Origin: Sipunculus nudus
Taxonomy: Eukaryota > Annelida > Sipuncula > Golfingiida > Sipunculidae
Direction: 5' to 3'
NCBI GenBank assembly: GCA_026874595.1
Contig: CM049310.1
Location: forward strand, 75,757,056 to 75,821,055
DNA: 64,000 nucleotides
The notes under the pieces are model-generated. The model saw nothing but the letters and a program-made list of their open reading frames with translations, was not told where the DNA came from and did no database searches. The position numbers and the translations under genes were made by a program. This document shows positions 1-11,160 of the stretch, in pieces (position 1 is the stretch's first letter; each line of letters opens with the position of its first letter).

Positions 1-239
1 ACACGGTGCCGCTGGCGTTCACCGTGACCACGATGACCTTTTGGAAGACTGTTGTGTACCTTCTGCAGTATACGAGTTTCGTCGACGGCGGTAGGACCCT
101 GGCACATAATACGTTAATTAACAATATTTTCCTGTTCTGGATACCGAACGGAATCTGGGTCACGGTTCCATTATTTATCATGTTCGTGCTGTTCCCGCGA
201 CTCTCAGACCAACAATCTAGCAGGTCGAAATGGGAGTGA
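1..239 (+). CDS. Probable last exon of an EXPERA-domain (emopamil-binding-protein-like) membrane protein, 5' partial
   Basis: The frame is open from base 3 to a TGA at 237-239, about 78 codons. No start is assigned because this looks like the 3' end of a gene entering from the left; the in-frame GTG at 6 and the ATG at 33 are unlikely true starts. The peptide has a hydrophobic stretch beginning TFWKTVVYLLQY, a short polar loop, then a second membrane segment containing IPNGIWVTVP, and a short charged tail. An aromatic-rich segment followed by N-G-x-W-x-x-x-P in the last helix is typical of the EXPERA superfamily (EBP sterol isomerase, EBPL, TMEM97, TM6SF), which are multipass ER proteins. Which member it is cannot be told, and catalytic activity cannot be judged from one exon. 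No AATAAA follows closely; the first ATTAAA is near 985, so the 3' UTR end is undefined. Confidence 0.5.
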   Translation, partial: TVPLAFTVTTMTFWKTVVYLLQYTSFVDGGRTLAHNTLINNIFLFWIPNGIWVTVPLFIMFVLFPRLSDQQSSRSKWE

Positions 240-1119
240 TTCCCGAAAGGATCTGCATTTCAACAGTATGCTCCAGCGCAGTAGATAAGACCTATCGAAT
301 GAGTGTTTTTCTCATATAAGCCCTGAAAGCTAGTCGACAAACAACTTGAAACACCGCGTATATAAAGCAATCGGTAATAATAATATTCTGCTGGTATCAG
401 TTTCTTCATGCAGTGCCAGTGAAGAGGATATTCTGTCTCGAAATAAGAAATATTTAGAAAATTAAGGAGTACACGAACTCTAAATAGTACAAAAACGAAA
501 GTACAAAGTGCTAACAGTTCTTCATAAACGAACGGTTGCGATAAGTACATAGTGAATTCTAAGTCCGTTTTCCAGTTCAAAGAACTTCAGCACTATGACA
601 CTGATATTGAGATCAACAGTTGACTTTGATATCATGCGTTTCGTATCACAAATAAGCCATATATCTTATGACAGCTTCGCACTTTGAGTTCCTTATCGAT
701 AATTTTCAAGAGTGCACTTGCTTATATGCGAAAGCTTGATAATAGCTTGATATTTCAGTATTAGCAAGTAATATTAATTCATTAGCTTTTGCCCTGCATG
801 AGCCGTGCATGTAGATGTTGGGTCACAGAATGAAGACAGAAATCATGCCACTGTGGCTCTAATATATGACCAGTGTTTGTGTAAAGAGCTTTTAAATGTC
901 AGTGGTAATGGACCGAGTAGGATAGGCAATTGAATGGCGAGGAATTCTGATAGAATATAGCTATAGATTTTGGAACGTGTACACATTAAATATAATATTA
1001 TATATTAATATAGCTATACGCTCTATATATATCACATGATCTCTAGTTGCCACCTTGCGACGATTTCTTGTTAATCGAGCTCCGAAAGCTTGAGCAACCA
1101 ATAAAACAAGCCCACGAAC
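240..1119. other. No gene seen; possible 3' UTR and spacer
   Basis: AT-rich sequence with no convincing ORF or repeat unit. The first part may be the 3' UTR of the exon ending at 239. Confidence 0.4.
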
Positions 1120-1330
1120 AAGGGCTTCGTTATCTTTCATCTCAATTTGTATATGTCTGTATGTATTTATGTATGTATGTATGTAGTGTGTATACGTATA
1201 CGTACATTTGTGTATACAGTAAATGCCCACTAAAGCATCTGATATATATGTGTATGTTAATGTATGTACATGTATGTATGAATGTATATATCAGTATATG
1301 TGTGTATATATGAAAGTAAAGTAAAACGGC
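1120..1330. repeat. Degenerate ATGT/TA microsatellite tract
   Basis: Repeated tatg/tgta tetranucleotides interspersed with TA runs. Long ORFs on both strands here are low-complexity artefacts of the repeat. Confidence 0.7.
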
Positions 1331-2606
1331 TACTTTTTGGAACATATAAGTTGTAGTTTTACACATATATAAACGAAAAGTATCTTCTAGCGGGTTATCC
1401 AGGGGATTTCGCCAGACTGACGAATTCTTACAATAATTGGGGGTGCCCTTCCATGTATATTGTATATGTACATTGTATATATGCGGATTTTCGTCCGCGC
1501 GGGACATTCAAATATGCTGGTCCCTCATGCAGATAAACGCATTTATATCTCATGATAATATAACTTATTGCCTCCGCCAGGAGAGTTTCGTTCAACCACG
1601 TTGAATGGTTCATGTAAGTGTGTGTGTGTGTATGTTCACAACATAACTCACGCAATCAAGAAAGGAATCTCATATTTTCTTGGCATTTCGGGAACGGGCC
1701 AATGGAATATTGAATAGATTTTGGTGTGGATCCGGCACAGGATCCGGTTTCAGGAACGTTATCAAGGGATATTCACAAATGTACATTTGCTTATGCACGA
1801 AAGAACCGGGGAATAGGGGCCGAATAAGTGAAAGCAAACATGGGCTAGGGAACTGCCCACAATGGGGACCCCCACATGGGGGATGTTTGCATACCTTGGA
1901 ATTCAGATTTCCTGTTTTTAATTAATTATTCAGTTAAATGTGAAGCATTGCACGCTCCGTCAACTCTTCTTTTTATCTAGAGAGAAGGCTTAGTGGACTT
2001 TAAGATTATAGAAAATATAGTCCAGCAGCCACTAGACTCAGCCTTGTTTTATAGGGTCATAAGTTTTCTTTTCTTAGTGGATTTTCTTTGCCTATATATC
2101 AGGTGGGAAAAATATGTTGGTTGGCCATTAGTAGAGTTTTTTCAAATGCTCCCTCCCGAAACTGTACCGTCGGTGTTGAGAATCATAATGTATTAAAAAT
2201 TATTTTCCAAAAGTTTGAAATTAAAATACGAGATGTATTCACATATATGCATGCACACAGAAAGCACGAAAGTATAGAGGCTAAATGCAATTAATGATAT
2301 AATATGAAGCTGGTACATATAAATGCAACAAAAAATAATTAATCATTTCTAATTTTGTTCTGTGAGACCACATCGCCAATTAAAGGATTAACTTATATCT
2401 GAAACTCCTTGTTAAAAATGTTAGATGAATTATAAATGCAGACGGCAAAATGATTTCCCTTGAACACCCTATATATGGCTAAATAAAATCACTAAATTGT
2501 TACACATAAAAAATGCTTTTAATTAGCTATCAATTAATGCACGAGGAAGCCTAAACGACATTTCCCCTGAAAATAAAAAAAGATTGTGACGTTGGATTGC
2601 AGCAGG

Positions 2607-2609
<3 letters not shown>
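1331..2609. other. No gene seen
   Basis: Unique-looking AT-rich DNA with short open frames that lack recognisable protein motifs, plus a short TG run near 1618-1632. Confidence 0.4.

Positions 2610-2702
<93 letters not shown>
2610..2702. repeat. (TA)n microsatellite
   Basis: About 90 bp of uninterrupted TA dinucleotides. Similar TA runs recur at about 18030, 18310, 19076, 31519, 31581, 34622, 40121, 42288 and 45166. Confidence 0.95.
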
Positions 2703-2704
<2 letters not shown>

Positions 2705-2793
2705 CCCATGGGAAAGGGGGCTATAATTACTATAGTTGGCTATAGGTGGCGACACTGATATTAAGTTTAGCTCTCAGTTTAACTCTATAGGTA

Positions 2794-3400
2794 GTATCTC
2801 ACTTGGCTGCGACAGCTTGCGACTAGTTAGAGACACGACAATTGCGAGAAAATACGCGAATTAGCGATAATTTTCACTTGCAATCACACTGAATCGTATT
2901 TACGACATGTTTGCGAACATCGTACGAGTGTTTGGCCCAAATTCTGCTTGAGTTCGTATACCCGTCGTGCGAATGTCGTGCGATATTCACAAGACATTCG
3001 CACGACATTTGTGAAATATTCGCTCGACAATTCGCGACCAGAATGTCAGATTCTCATTTTTATCTCCAAATATTCGCAATCTAGTTGCATGGTCGCAAAC
3101 CCCTCTTAAAGTTGTCTCGCAGTCCTCGCAATTCCTGACTCGCAGAAACTGACTTGAGAATAGTTCGAGACATGTTTGAGACGGGTTTGAGACACAAGCG
3201 ACGCCTCTGCGACTATTTTGCGAGAAATTATGTTTTGCGAATTTTTTGAACATGTTCAAAATTTGAGCGACAAGTTGGCGACACTTTGCGAATCACGCGA
3301 GGAAATTGAGAACCGCCGCGAATGTTTTAAGACACTTTTGAGACTCTCTCGCGAATGAATTCGCAATATGTCGCAAAGCTGTCGCAGCCCAGTGAGATAC
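2794..3400. mobile_element. 607-bp terminal-inverted-repeat element (MITE-like)
   Basis: The left end GTATCTCACT-TGGCTGCGACAG is mirrored at the right end: the reverse complement of 3370-3400 reads GTATCTCACT-GGGCTGCGACAG, followed on both sides by a CTT(T)GCGAC block. The inverted match runs for about 30 bp with a few differences. The interior is rich in GCGA/TCGC words and has no transposase ORF, so it would be non-autonomous. A clean target-site duplication could not be defined (left flank ...ataggta, right flank aggcttt), and the superfamily is unknown. Confidence 0.7.
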
Positions 3401-5109
3401 AGGCTTTATTTTCGTTCAGGTCGACTATATCAGTAAATGTGGGTCGGATGCTTAGGAAAGAATGATTTTTGGAATTTCACTTAACACATCCCTTATTTCT
3501 TATTGCTATATTAAATGCAATTAAAATGTCCTGTCATACTAATGTATTGAATAATGGCGTCAAACTCGTATGCCAGCTGTATGGTATAATTTCAAAACCG
3601 AGATCTGGTTTTTAAAATATTCTTCTTTTTCTCTTTGTTTGCATTTCCAGTTCTGAATTAAAATAAGAAACTTGAACATTAGGGTGAAAATTAAGGATTT
3701 CAAAACTATAATAATTTGATTATAGATGAAATTAAGGTCACTAAAACTGTGCTTATCGCAAGAAATTTTACAGGTCTTGGATTTGGAACCTCTAGTCTGT
3801 TCTGGTCTCGGCCCTGCATGGACTTGATCAAGATCCTTTCTCATGAAGCTTTTTACAGAAAGTCTGCAAATGATCATCGTGCATGCTTCAGCAAAATCAT
3901 GGTCGGGCGAGTATACATGTAATGATGTCAGTTGTGGTTGTGACATGCATATGTTGAGTGTACTGGTTGATTTTGTGACCCGCTGCCCCCTCAGGTATAA
4001 ATATGATTTTCAACTATGGTCCTTGTAGTTACCCACATTTCTGAGAAAAACTTTATCATATTTCACATTATCTGTTTTCTTAAATAAACCTAATTTGAAG
4101 ATTCTATAAAGAACCCTACACATGGGGTTCCACCAAGAACTTTTCAAGGTTTCCCACTCAGTTCATAGTGAAGAACTTTGGAGGATTCCTCTCAGAACCT
4201 CTTCAGAGAACCCCGTGTTTAAGGTTGCAGCTGGTGAAACTCCCTGTCAAAACCCGAACAAACACGAGGTTGCAATCAAGGGCCAACCTCTGAACTAGTT
4301 CATATTTCGTCCGCCAGATGGCTCTATGTACTTGAATGTTGCGTTACCATGTGTCTGTCTGGGAGACTAAACCATTCCGCCATCTGCATTTTTTTTATCC
4401 GCTTCCGCGTTCCTTTTATGTTTAAAGAGTTCCGGAAGAAATCAAAGAGATTTCTTAAGTAAAGGATCCATGATGTATAACTTTATGCAAACCATTTTGA
4501 TTATCTCTTTAATGTCTACTAATGGCAGGAGTAGATCCAGAAATTCAGAAGGGAAGGGGGGGGGGGTGTCTAAATCTGGTAATGCACGGCATACGATGGA
4601 ACACAAATCTTGTTCCAATATTAAAACAATTTATGCCACGCACAGTCATATTGTTAACTGGCAACTAATCGCAGTGATAGAATACAAAATGCGCGGGGAA
4701 TATTGTGCTCTATTTTTGCTGTATCAGTAGTGTTAACTTTGTCATTAAGGAACAATATATATTACAGTGTGGATCTACTATAATGCCTAGTGGACGATTG
4801 TAACAATAAAAGTCATTTTTCCATCGGCTCCATATACCTCCATAATAAATAAAAGTTTGTTCGCCTGGATGGATACCTATAGCCTGGTGGGTCTACTAGT
4901 ACGTGATCATGTGGGCGCCACCCTACACTGTACGATATCACGCGGCTTATTCAGGTTTTTAAAAGATTTTATTTAGAATGTGAGAAAAGTGCTATTTACA
5001 TAGCTAGCGTTGATCCAGGGAGGTAGAATCGACGCCTTTAGAACAAACCTTACCTCATGAAGACAATAAAATTGGTCGATCCTTATAACATACACTGAAT
5101 CAAGTATTG
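3401..5109. other. No gene seen
   Basis: Noncoding spacer with a G run at about 4555-4566 in a sequence resembling a DNA-transposon end. Short ORFs show no family motif. Confidence 0.4.
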
Positions 5110-6097
5110 CAGTGGTACTCAAGTCCAGACTTTGACTCGAGTCCGAACTCGAGACCACTTTTCTAGGAATCCGACTCGGACTTGGATTCGAAGTTTCTGG
5201 ACTCGGACTTGTACTCGGACTCGGAGGTAAGACTCGAGAAATCAGACGGAGTCCATCTCGGGTCCAGTAGAAAAAAGCTCTGTCACATTCTATTAAGACT
5301 TTTATACATGAACTACCAACAGAATATTAAGCTTATAAAATTAGACTTTATTTACCAAACTTTATTTCAACATCGGGAGCTCAAGGTAATATTGAATACT
5401 TAATATTGAAGTAAATAGAAGGTCTGTGAATTTATCAGGGGTCTTCGATTCAATTCGATTATAGATTATTGCCTTTCGATTCGATTGTTGTATACCTTCG
5501 AAATATTCTGTCATATATATGTATATAGGATGTATATTTACTAAAAGTGTTCATCCCATATGATGCTAAAAGATTAAGATTATTATATACCTGAGAATTT
5601 ATGCAGACCAAATAATACTTAAAACTTCTCATCCATAATTGTGTTAACATCTAAAGAAAGATATAAGATGACTTTCTTTCTTAAATAACAGTACTACTTT
5701 ATCATGTATGCTGTTTAAATGTTTCTAGGTAAGAACTAGAGACCAAAACGGTATTAAAATGAAAGAAAATGCAATACCGGTAATTGAAATTATTCATTTC
5801 ATGCCCGATTCGATTATCGATTAATGACTGGCTTCGATTCAATTCATCGATTATTCGATGCATTGTTACAGCCCTAAACAGCAAGTATAAACTTATTAAA
5901 AATAAACATGATAATAATTAAAATTATCCATAAAAATATCCATTAAACATTTCTTTTATAAAGGAGATGTGTATTGGACTCGGACTCGAACTTGTACTCG
6001 GCTTCCAGATGACTCGGACTCGAAGAAGGTGGACTTGGACTCAAGTGGCGTGGACTCGGACTTAAACTCGGATATTGTGGACTCGAGTACATCATTG
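5110..6097. mobile_element. Candidate hAT-like element with degenerate GGACTCG arms
   Basis: The left arm (5110-5260) begins CAGTGGTACTCAAGTCC and continues as degenerate GACTCG repeats. The right arm (5970-6097) ends in a sequence whose reverse complement is CAATGATGTACTCGAGTCC. The arms are inverted relative to each other, and CA(G/A)TG termini are common in hAT elements. No 8-bp target duplication is visible and no transposase remains. The middle is occupied by the second element at 5436-5876. Confidence 0.45.
5436..5876. mobile_element. Nested hAT-like MITE with TCGATT-rich arms
   Basis: The left end is CAGGGGTCTTCGATTCAATT. The reverse complement of the right end is TAGGGCTGTAACAATGCATC, followed by ATCGATT-rich sequence. 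Short CAGGG/TAGGG termini with ATCG-rich subterminal arms are familiar from hAT-type MITEs. A degenerate relative is at 42608-42705. No target duplication is recognisable (gaatttat left, aacagcaa right). Confidence 0.5.
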
Positions 6098-6695
6098 GGA
6101 TCAAGTTGTCTATCGTCCTCTGTACTGAGGTGTCTTTGTTCAACACAAATATTTCCTATCACATTTAACAGGAGGTTTTAAACCTTTTACAGATAGTTCT
6201 CTGTTTTCATCCTACCCTTGATTTAGTAATTATATACTCCTTCACTGTTAATGTCTCTTCTGCCTATTTTGAATGTTAACTTTTCCTTCAAAAACCATAA
6301 AAATAGTTCTCCCATTTAATTTACAGTGCAAACATGGTCTTAAAAATTCTCATATGCGTCTCACCAAACTAAAGTTATGTTTACCAGGAATTCTTTGGTG
6401 ATGTTCAAATCAGTTTATCATTTTCAAAATCATAAAATAGGTGTGCATGGTCTGCTGTGTGTTTCAAGAATTTCTTCATGTGTTTGGTGGTATCCACTTC
6501 TGGCACAACTTGGTCCCTCCATTTTTTGACAAACAACATATTTGCTTTAAAATGTTATCAATATAGATTTTGCATAAAATGAAACTATTTCCCGACAGGA
6601 CGTCACACTTAGCGTCTGCCAATCGGCTCTAGATGCATTGCTCCGATAACATAAGAAACCAACGCCCTTACACGTTTGACCTAACCATCAGCTGC
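6098..6695. other. No gene seen
   Basis: AT-rich spacer ahead of the minisatellite. Nothing coding was recognised. Confidence 0.4.
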
Positions 6696-7900
6696 AGAGA
6701 TCGTCCTCCTTGGACCCCTCACAAGTGGAGGAAAAGATCGTCCTCAATGGACCTCTCACAAGTGGAGGAAGAGATCGTCCTCCATGGACCTCTCACAAGT
6801 GGAGGAAGAGATCGTCCTCCATGGACCTCTCATAAGTGGAGGAAGAGATTGTCCCACATGGACTTCTCAAAAGAGGAGGAAGAGATCGTCCTAAATAGAC
6901 CTCTAACAAGTGGAGGAAGAAATCTTCTTCCATGGACCTCTTACAAGTGGAGGAAGTGATCATCTTCCATGGACCTCTCACAAGTGGAGGAAGAGATCGT
7001 TCTCCATGGACCTCTCACATGTGGAGAAAGAGATCGTCCAAATGGACCTCTCTCAAGTGGAGGAAGAGATCGTCCTCTATGGACCTCTCACAAGTGGAGG
7101 AAGAGATCATCCTCCATGGACCTCTCACAAGTGGAGGAAGAGATTGTCCCACGTGGACTTCTCACAAGTTGAGGAAGAGATCGTCTTCCATTGACCTCTC
7201 TCAAGTGGAGGAAGAGATCGTCCTCTATGGACCTCTCACAAGTGGAGGAAGAGATCTTCCCACATGGACTTCTCACAAGTGGAGGAAGAGATCGTCCTCC
7301 ATGGACTCTCACAAGTGGAGGAAGAGATCGTCCTGTATGGACCTCTCACTGCTGAAGGGAGAGATCGTTCTCCATTGATCTCTCACAGGTGGAAGGAGAG
7401 ATCGTCCTCCATGGACCTCTTACAAGTGGAGGAAGAGATCGTATTCCATGGACCTCTCACAAGTGGAGGAAGAGATCGTTCCCCATGGACCTCTCACATG
7501 TGGAGGAAGAGATCGTCCAAATGGACCTCCCCCTTTGAGGAAGATATCATCATCCATGGACCCCTCACTGGTGGAGGCAGAGATCGTCTTCCATGGACCT
7601 CTCACAGGTTTAGGAAGAGATCATCCTCCATGGACCTCTAACAAGTGGAGGAAGTGATCGTCCTCCATGGACCTCTCACAAGTGGAGGAAGAGATCTTTT
7701 TCATGGACCCCTCACTGGTGGAGGAAGATATCATCATCCATGGACCTCTCACTGGTGGAGGCAGAGATCGTCCTCCATGGACCTCTCACAGGTTGAGGAA
7801 GAGATCATCCTCCATGGACCTCTAACAAGTGGAGGAAGTGATCGTCCTCCATGGACCTCTCACAAGTGGAGGAAGAGATCTCTTCCATGGACCTCTCACC
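6696..7900. repeat. 37-bp minisatellite, about 32 units
   Basis: Tandem copies of a unit reading approximately CCTCTCACAAGTGGAGGAAG + AGATCGTCCTCCATGGA; two adjacent copies start at 6751 and 6788. Each unit holds the near-palindrome GGAGGA...TCCTCC. Because 37 is not a multiple of 3, all three frames of each strand cycle through the same peptide words, which explains the overlapping long ORFs; none looks like a real protein. The right edge passes directly into the dispersed repeat at 7900. Confidence 0.95.
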
Positions 7901-8395
7901 TGTGACCTATTATCATGTTTTTAAGGAGATTTGCTTATAAACTCCCTGGATGTACAGTTAGAAGTTTTTAGGTCTAACAGTTACGATTTGTGCCCAGTTA
8001 ACAGACGGACTGTTTCATCTGAAGGTCTGAAAAATAGAGAAAAAATTAAAAAATAGAAATTAAATCAGGTGGCGCCACCAGTTCTTCAGGAAATGATGAA
8101 ACACGCAATTGTCAATATGCATAGAAAGAATTATGGCAATAAATGCATTAGTTATTCAGATACTGTAGCTTTTGTATTAAATTTTTCATTATTCTTGGGG
8201 GTACTTTCGAGCCCGAAAGCTCGGAGGATATAGGTCACAGTGAACTTATTTCAGGTTTCCATGGACATCCATGAGTTTTTAGTTAGAAGTTTCTTGGTCT
8301 AGCGGTTACGAATTTTGCTCTGTTATCGGACGGACGACTAGACGGTCGGACCGACGACGGACAATGAACCATAACTATAGTTCAGATGACTTATT
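7900..8395 (+). repeat. Dispersed 336-bp-family repeat, about 1.4 units with tail
   Basis: Contains GTGACCTA...AAGGAGATTTGC...CTCCCTGGAT, a GGTTACGATTTGTGCC-like block, the palindrome GGTGGCGCCACC at 8068-8079, an AGGTCACAGTGAACT block at 8232-8246, and a GACGGACG tail at 8326-8368 followed by a decayed tail hairpin. The same block order recurs in the arrays at 37226-39262 and 49700-51160. Confidence 0.85.
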
Positions 8396-10781
8396 GCCAT
8401 GGCCAAAATTTAAGGTACTGATTTTATATTTATGCTAATAATTTTTTTAAAAAATATGATCTAATTTTGGATATACAACTGAATCTTGATAAAATTTAGT
8501 AATGTCGCTGAAAAAAAAATTCTCTAGCTCAACATTTCTTTTGTTAAATGAGTAAATATCTTTCCCTATTTTTTTTTTTACAAACTGCATTATGTTCGGG
8601 CCCATAACTTATAGAAATAACACAATACTGACGTACATTCTGGTTTGTATATAGGAAATATATAGAGGAATATGTATATTGAATATGATCAAAAACAGAT
8701 CAGTGGTTTTGATATTAGGCCGTCTTGAAGTGTGACATGGGTTTTTAATGGAAATTTGAGGTTTTTCCTTAATATATCGAAGGAACGAAGTCGTAGTGAC
8801 CAAACTTTCGGTACAACAATATTACTATTGGAAACATTCGTTTCTTTTTGCATGCAAGTCTGCATGTGGGATGACAGGATCAGGTTTACACTGAGCGAAG
8901 TGTGACTTAAAAAAATTTTATATGATGGTAAAATGCATCTCTAGCGGAATGAAAAATTTTCTTTGGAAAGGCAAATCTGTATGAATGCCTTTACGTTGGA
9001 AAGTTGAAAGTTTCAAAGTATAACGATCCCTGGACAGGATATATTTTTTCATACCTTCCATAATAATTATGTTTAGAATTTTACATTTGAGTCCATTAAA
9101 CAATGACTAATGTATTGACCTAATTCTGCTTCCTCCTGAACTTATCTATATTAAGTTGTCAATAGTCAGTTGAGCTATATATACATTTTTATAAACACAA
9201 GTTTGGTTGTCTTTTTCTTCGTGAGGCAAATGTATTCACCTGGAATTATTAATCATCTAAAACGAAAATCGTATAATAGATATAAAAAATATCGTCTTGC
9301 AACATATAAAGAACAATAGAACACGTCTACATCACTTCTTCGAATAAACTTTATAAAGGATCGTGGTATGACGGGTGGAATCTCCATGGCAAAGGGAAAA
9401 TTGCATTTGGAAAACCCGAACTCTTTTAGTTAATCACAGCATCATGACACGGCCTGTCATATATACTTTCAGTGTTAATATCAGAGCACATGTGGCGGAA
9501 AAATTCTCCATGTAATAGACGATCTTACCACAACGTATAGGGTCAAACGGTGCATCCCCCCCCCCCCCATGGGTGATCCCTCCTTTCTTAAATTGGTAAT
9601 TAGCACTTCTCCGACGTCGAACAAGCTTAAACCTTAATTTTAAATATTTGAATTTAAACAATATCGCATATTTCATTGTATACATGTTTAATATTAGGAA
9701 ACTTGTTTTCAAACATTATATTGGACTCTCAAATTATATGATAATTTTTTACAGGACACACGGGAATCTTGATAAAATGTTGCGATTCTTAAGACCTATA
9801 GTAGCTTTCTTTTGTAATGTTTTCTGACATTTTCCTGATTTACATTGATAGGGTCATTTAATCTTATACTTCAGAAAAATCTTATTTAACAGGTATGTTG
9901 CAGTGAGGAGCTTTTTAGAATAAATAAGATCAATGACATAAAAGAATTACGACATACAGAAGTTTTGCGAGTTTGGCGTTGGGTGGGGGGGGTAGGAGGG
10001 AGGGTTTAGGACAAAACAATTAAACAACACCCGTTAGAACCCCCTCTTTATCCCTAGGGGTGCAATGAGGAAAACAACCTTTTTTCATTACATTATTATG
10101 TTAAAATAGTTAAATCAATCACTTTATGTGTGTGTTTCTGCGATTCTATAACCAAACGACCAAGCATTATAGTGAAACTATGTGTGTGTGTGTTTCTGTG
10201 ATCAGACGTTACTGACATTCTAGTATGTGTGTGTGTAGCATTGTTAAGATAAATGATTATTAGATCTTAATATTGAAAATACCTCCAAGGAGATTGGAAA
10301 CTTAATAGTAGGATGTTCTCTGTACTGCGACCTTTAATGTGTTCAGCCTCAGTTGTTTTGGTTGTTTTATACTGAGAATTTCGCCTGTACTTTATTTGTC
10401 AGTTCTATATTGGTTCGGCCTTCTTTTTGTACCATTAACGTCATGGTTCATGCACTTGCCGGATCGAAAACGGAAGAGGTTTTTGTATATCCGCATACAC
10501 TCCGCGCAGGATGAGCTATGGCATATCTGAGAATTATGATGTAACACACGACTGCATATACTTTACAAGTCCGGGCCGCGTGAGAGTGCACACCTGGCTG
10601 CACTCATGACATGACGTCATGCAAGAAATCCATACCACAACGTGGGAGTCTTGAACACGAACCAGGTAGTGGTCAACTGACGAATCATCAGTTTTAGAAA
10701 ACCATCTTGTAAGCCAGCTTTCGTTTAATTCAGGCACCACTGTCGAGACATAAAAGACTAGAAATTACTGAAACGTGGACG
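8396..10781. other. No gene seen; C/G homopolymers and TG runs
   Basis: AT-rich noncoding DNA. Notable only for a C run near 9557-9570, a G run near 9983-9992, and TGTG microsatellites near 10126-10240. Confidence 0.4.
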
Positions 10782-11160
10782 CATGGGCGTCAATACAGAG
10801 GAGAAATGGGGGGGGGGGGGGGGGGTCCACAATGTTTTAGCAGGGGGGATGGTCAATGTAATCATCCCCCCCCCCCGATATGCAGTGAATAATGTTCATA
10901 TATTGAAAATGAAATATATTAATAATTAGAATAATAGAGTTCAGTTCCAAATCTTAGTTTACTGACAAAAATTATATATCTAAACTGGTTTAGAATTAAT
11001 ATATACTGGAAACATAGCTTATTTTTTTTAACCGTAAACGTAATTGTAATATATTTGAAATTTGTCACACAAGACATTAAAAGGAATATTCTATATAATC
11101 CCATATAATCCAAATTTAGATTACCCTGCCACGCACCTTTACGATAAATTGACGCCACTG
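10782..11160. mobile_element. hAT-type MITE, 379 bp, with 8-bp target duplication
   Basis: The left end is CATGGGCGTCAAT and the reverse complement of the right end is CAGTGGCGTCAAT. The element is flanked by CGTGGACG (10774-10781) and CGAGGACG (11161-11168), an 8-bp target duplication with one mismatch, which is the hAT hallmark. The interior has G and C homopolymers and a block GGATGGTCAATGT shared, in opposite orientation, with the element at 34513-34968. No transposase ORF. Confidence 0.85.

Noticed and set aside
2534-2755. ORFs rich in Tyr-Ile
   Set aside because: Translation of (TA)n; the same at 31422, 40006 and 42220.
2794-3400. A target-site duplication for the 607-bp element
   Set aside because: AGGT and AGGC flank it imperfectly and out of register; no convincing duplication.
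6633-7905. Overlapping long ORFs through the 37-bp array as a repeat protein
   Set aside because: The same peptide words appear in every frame because the period is not a multiple of three; no start context or splice context supports translation.
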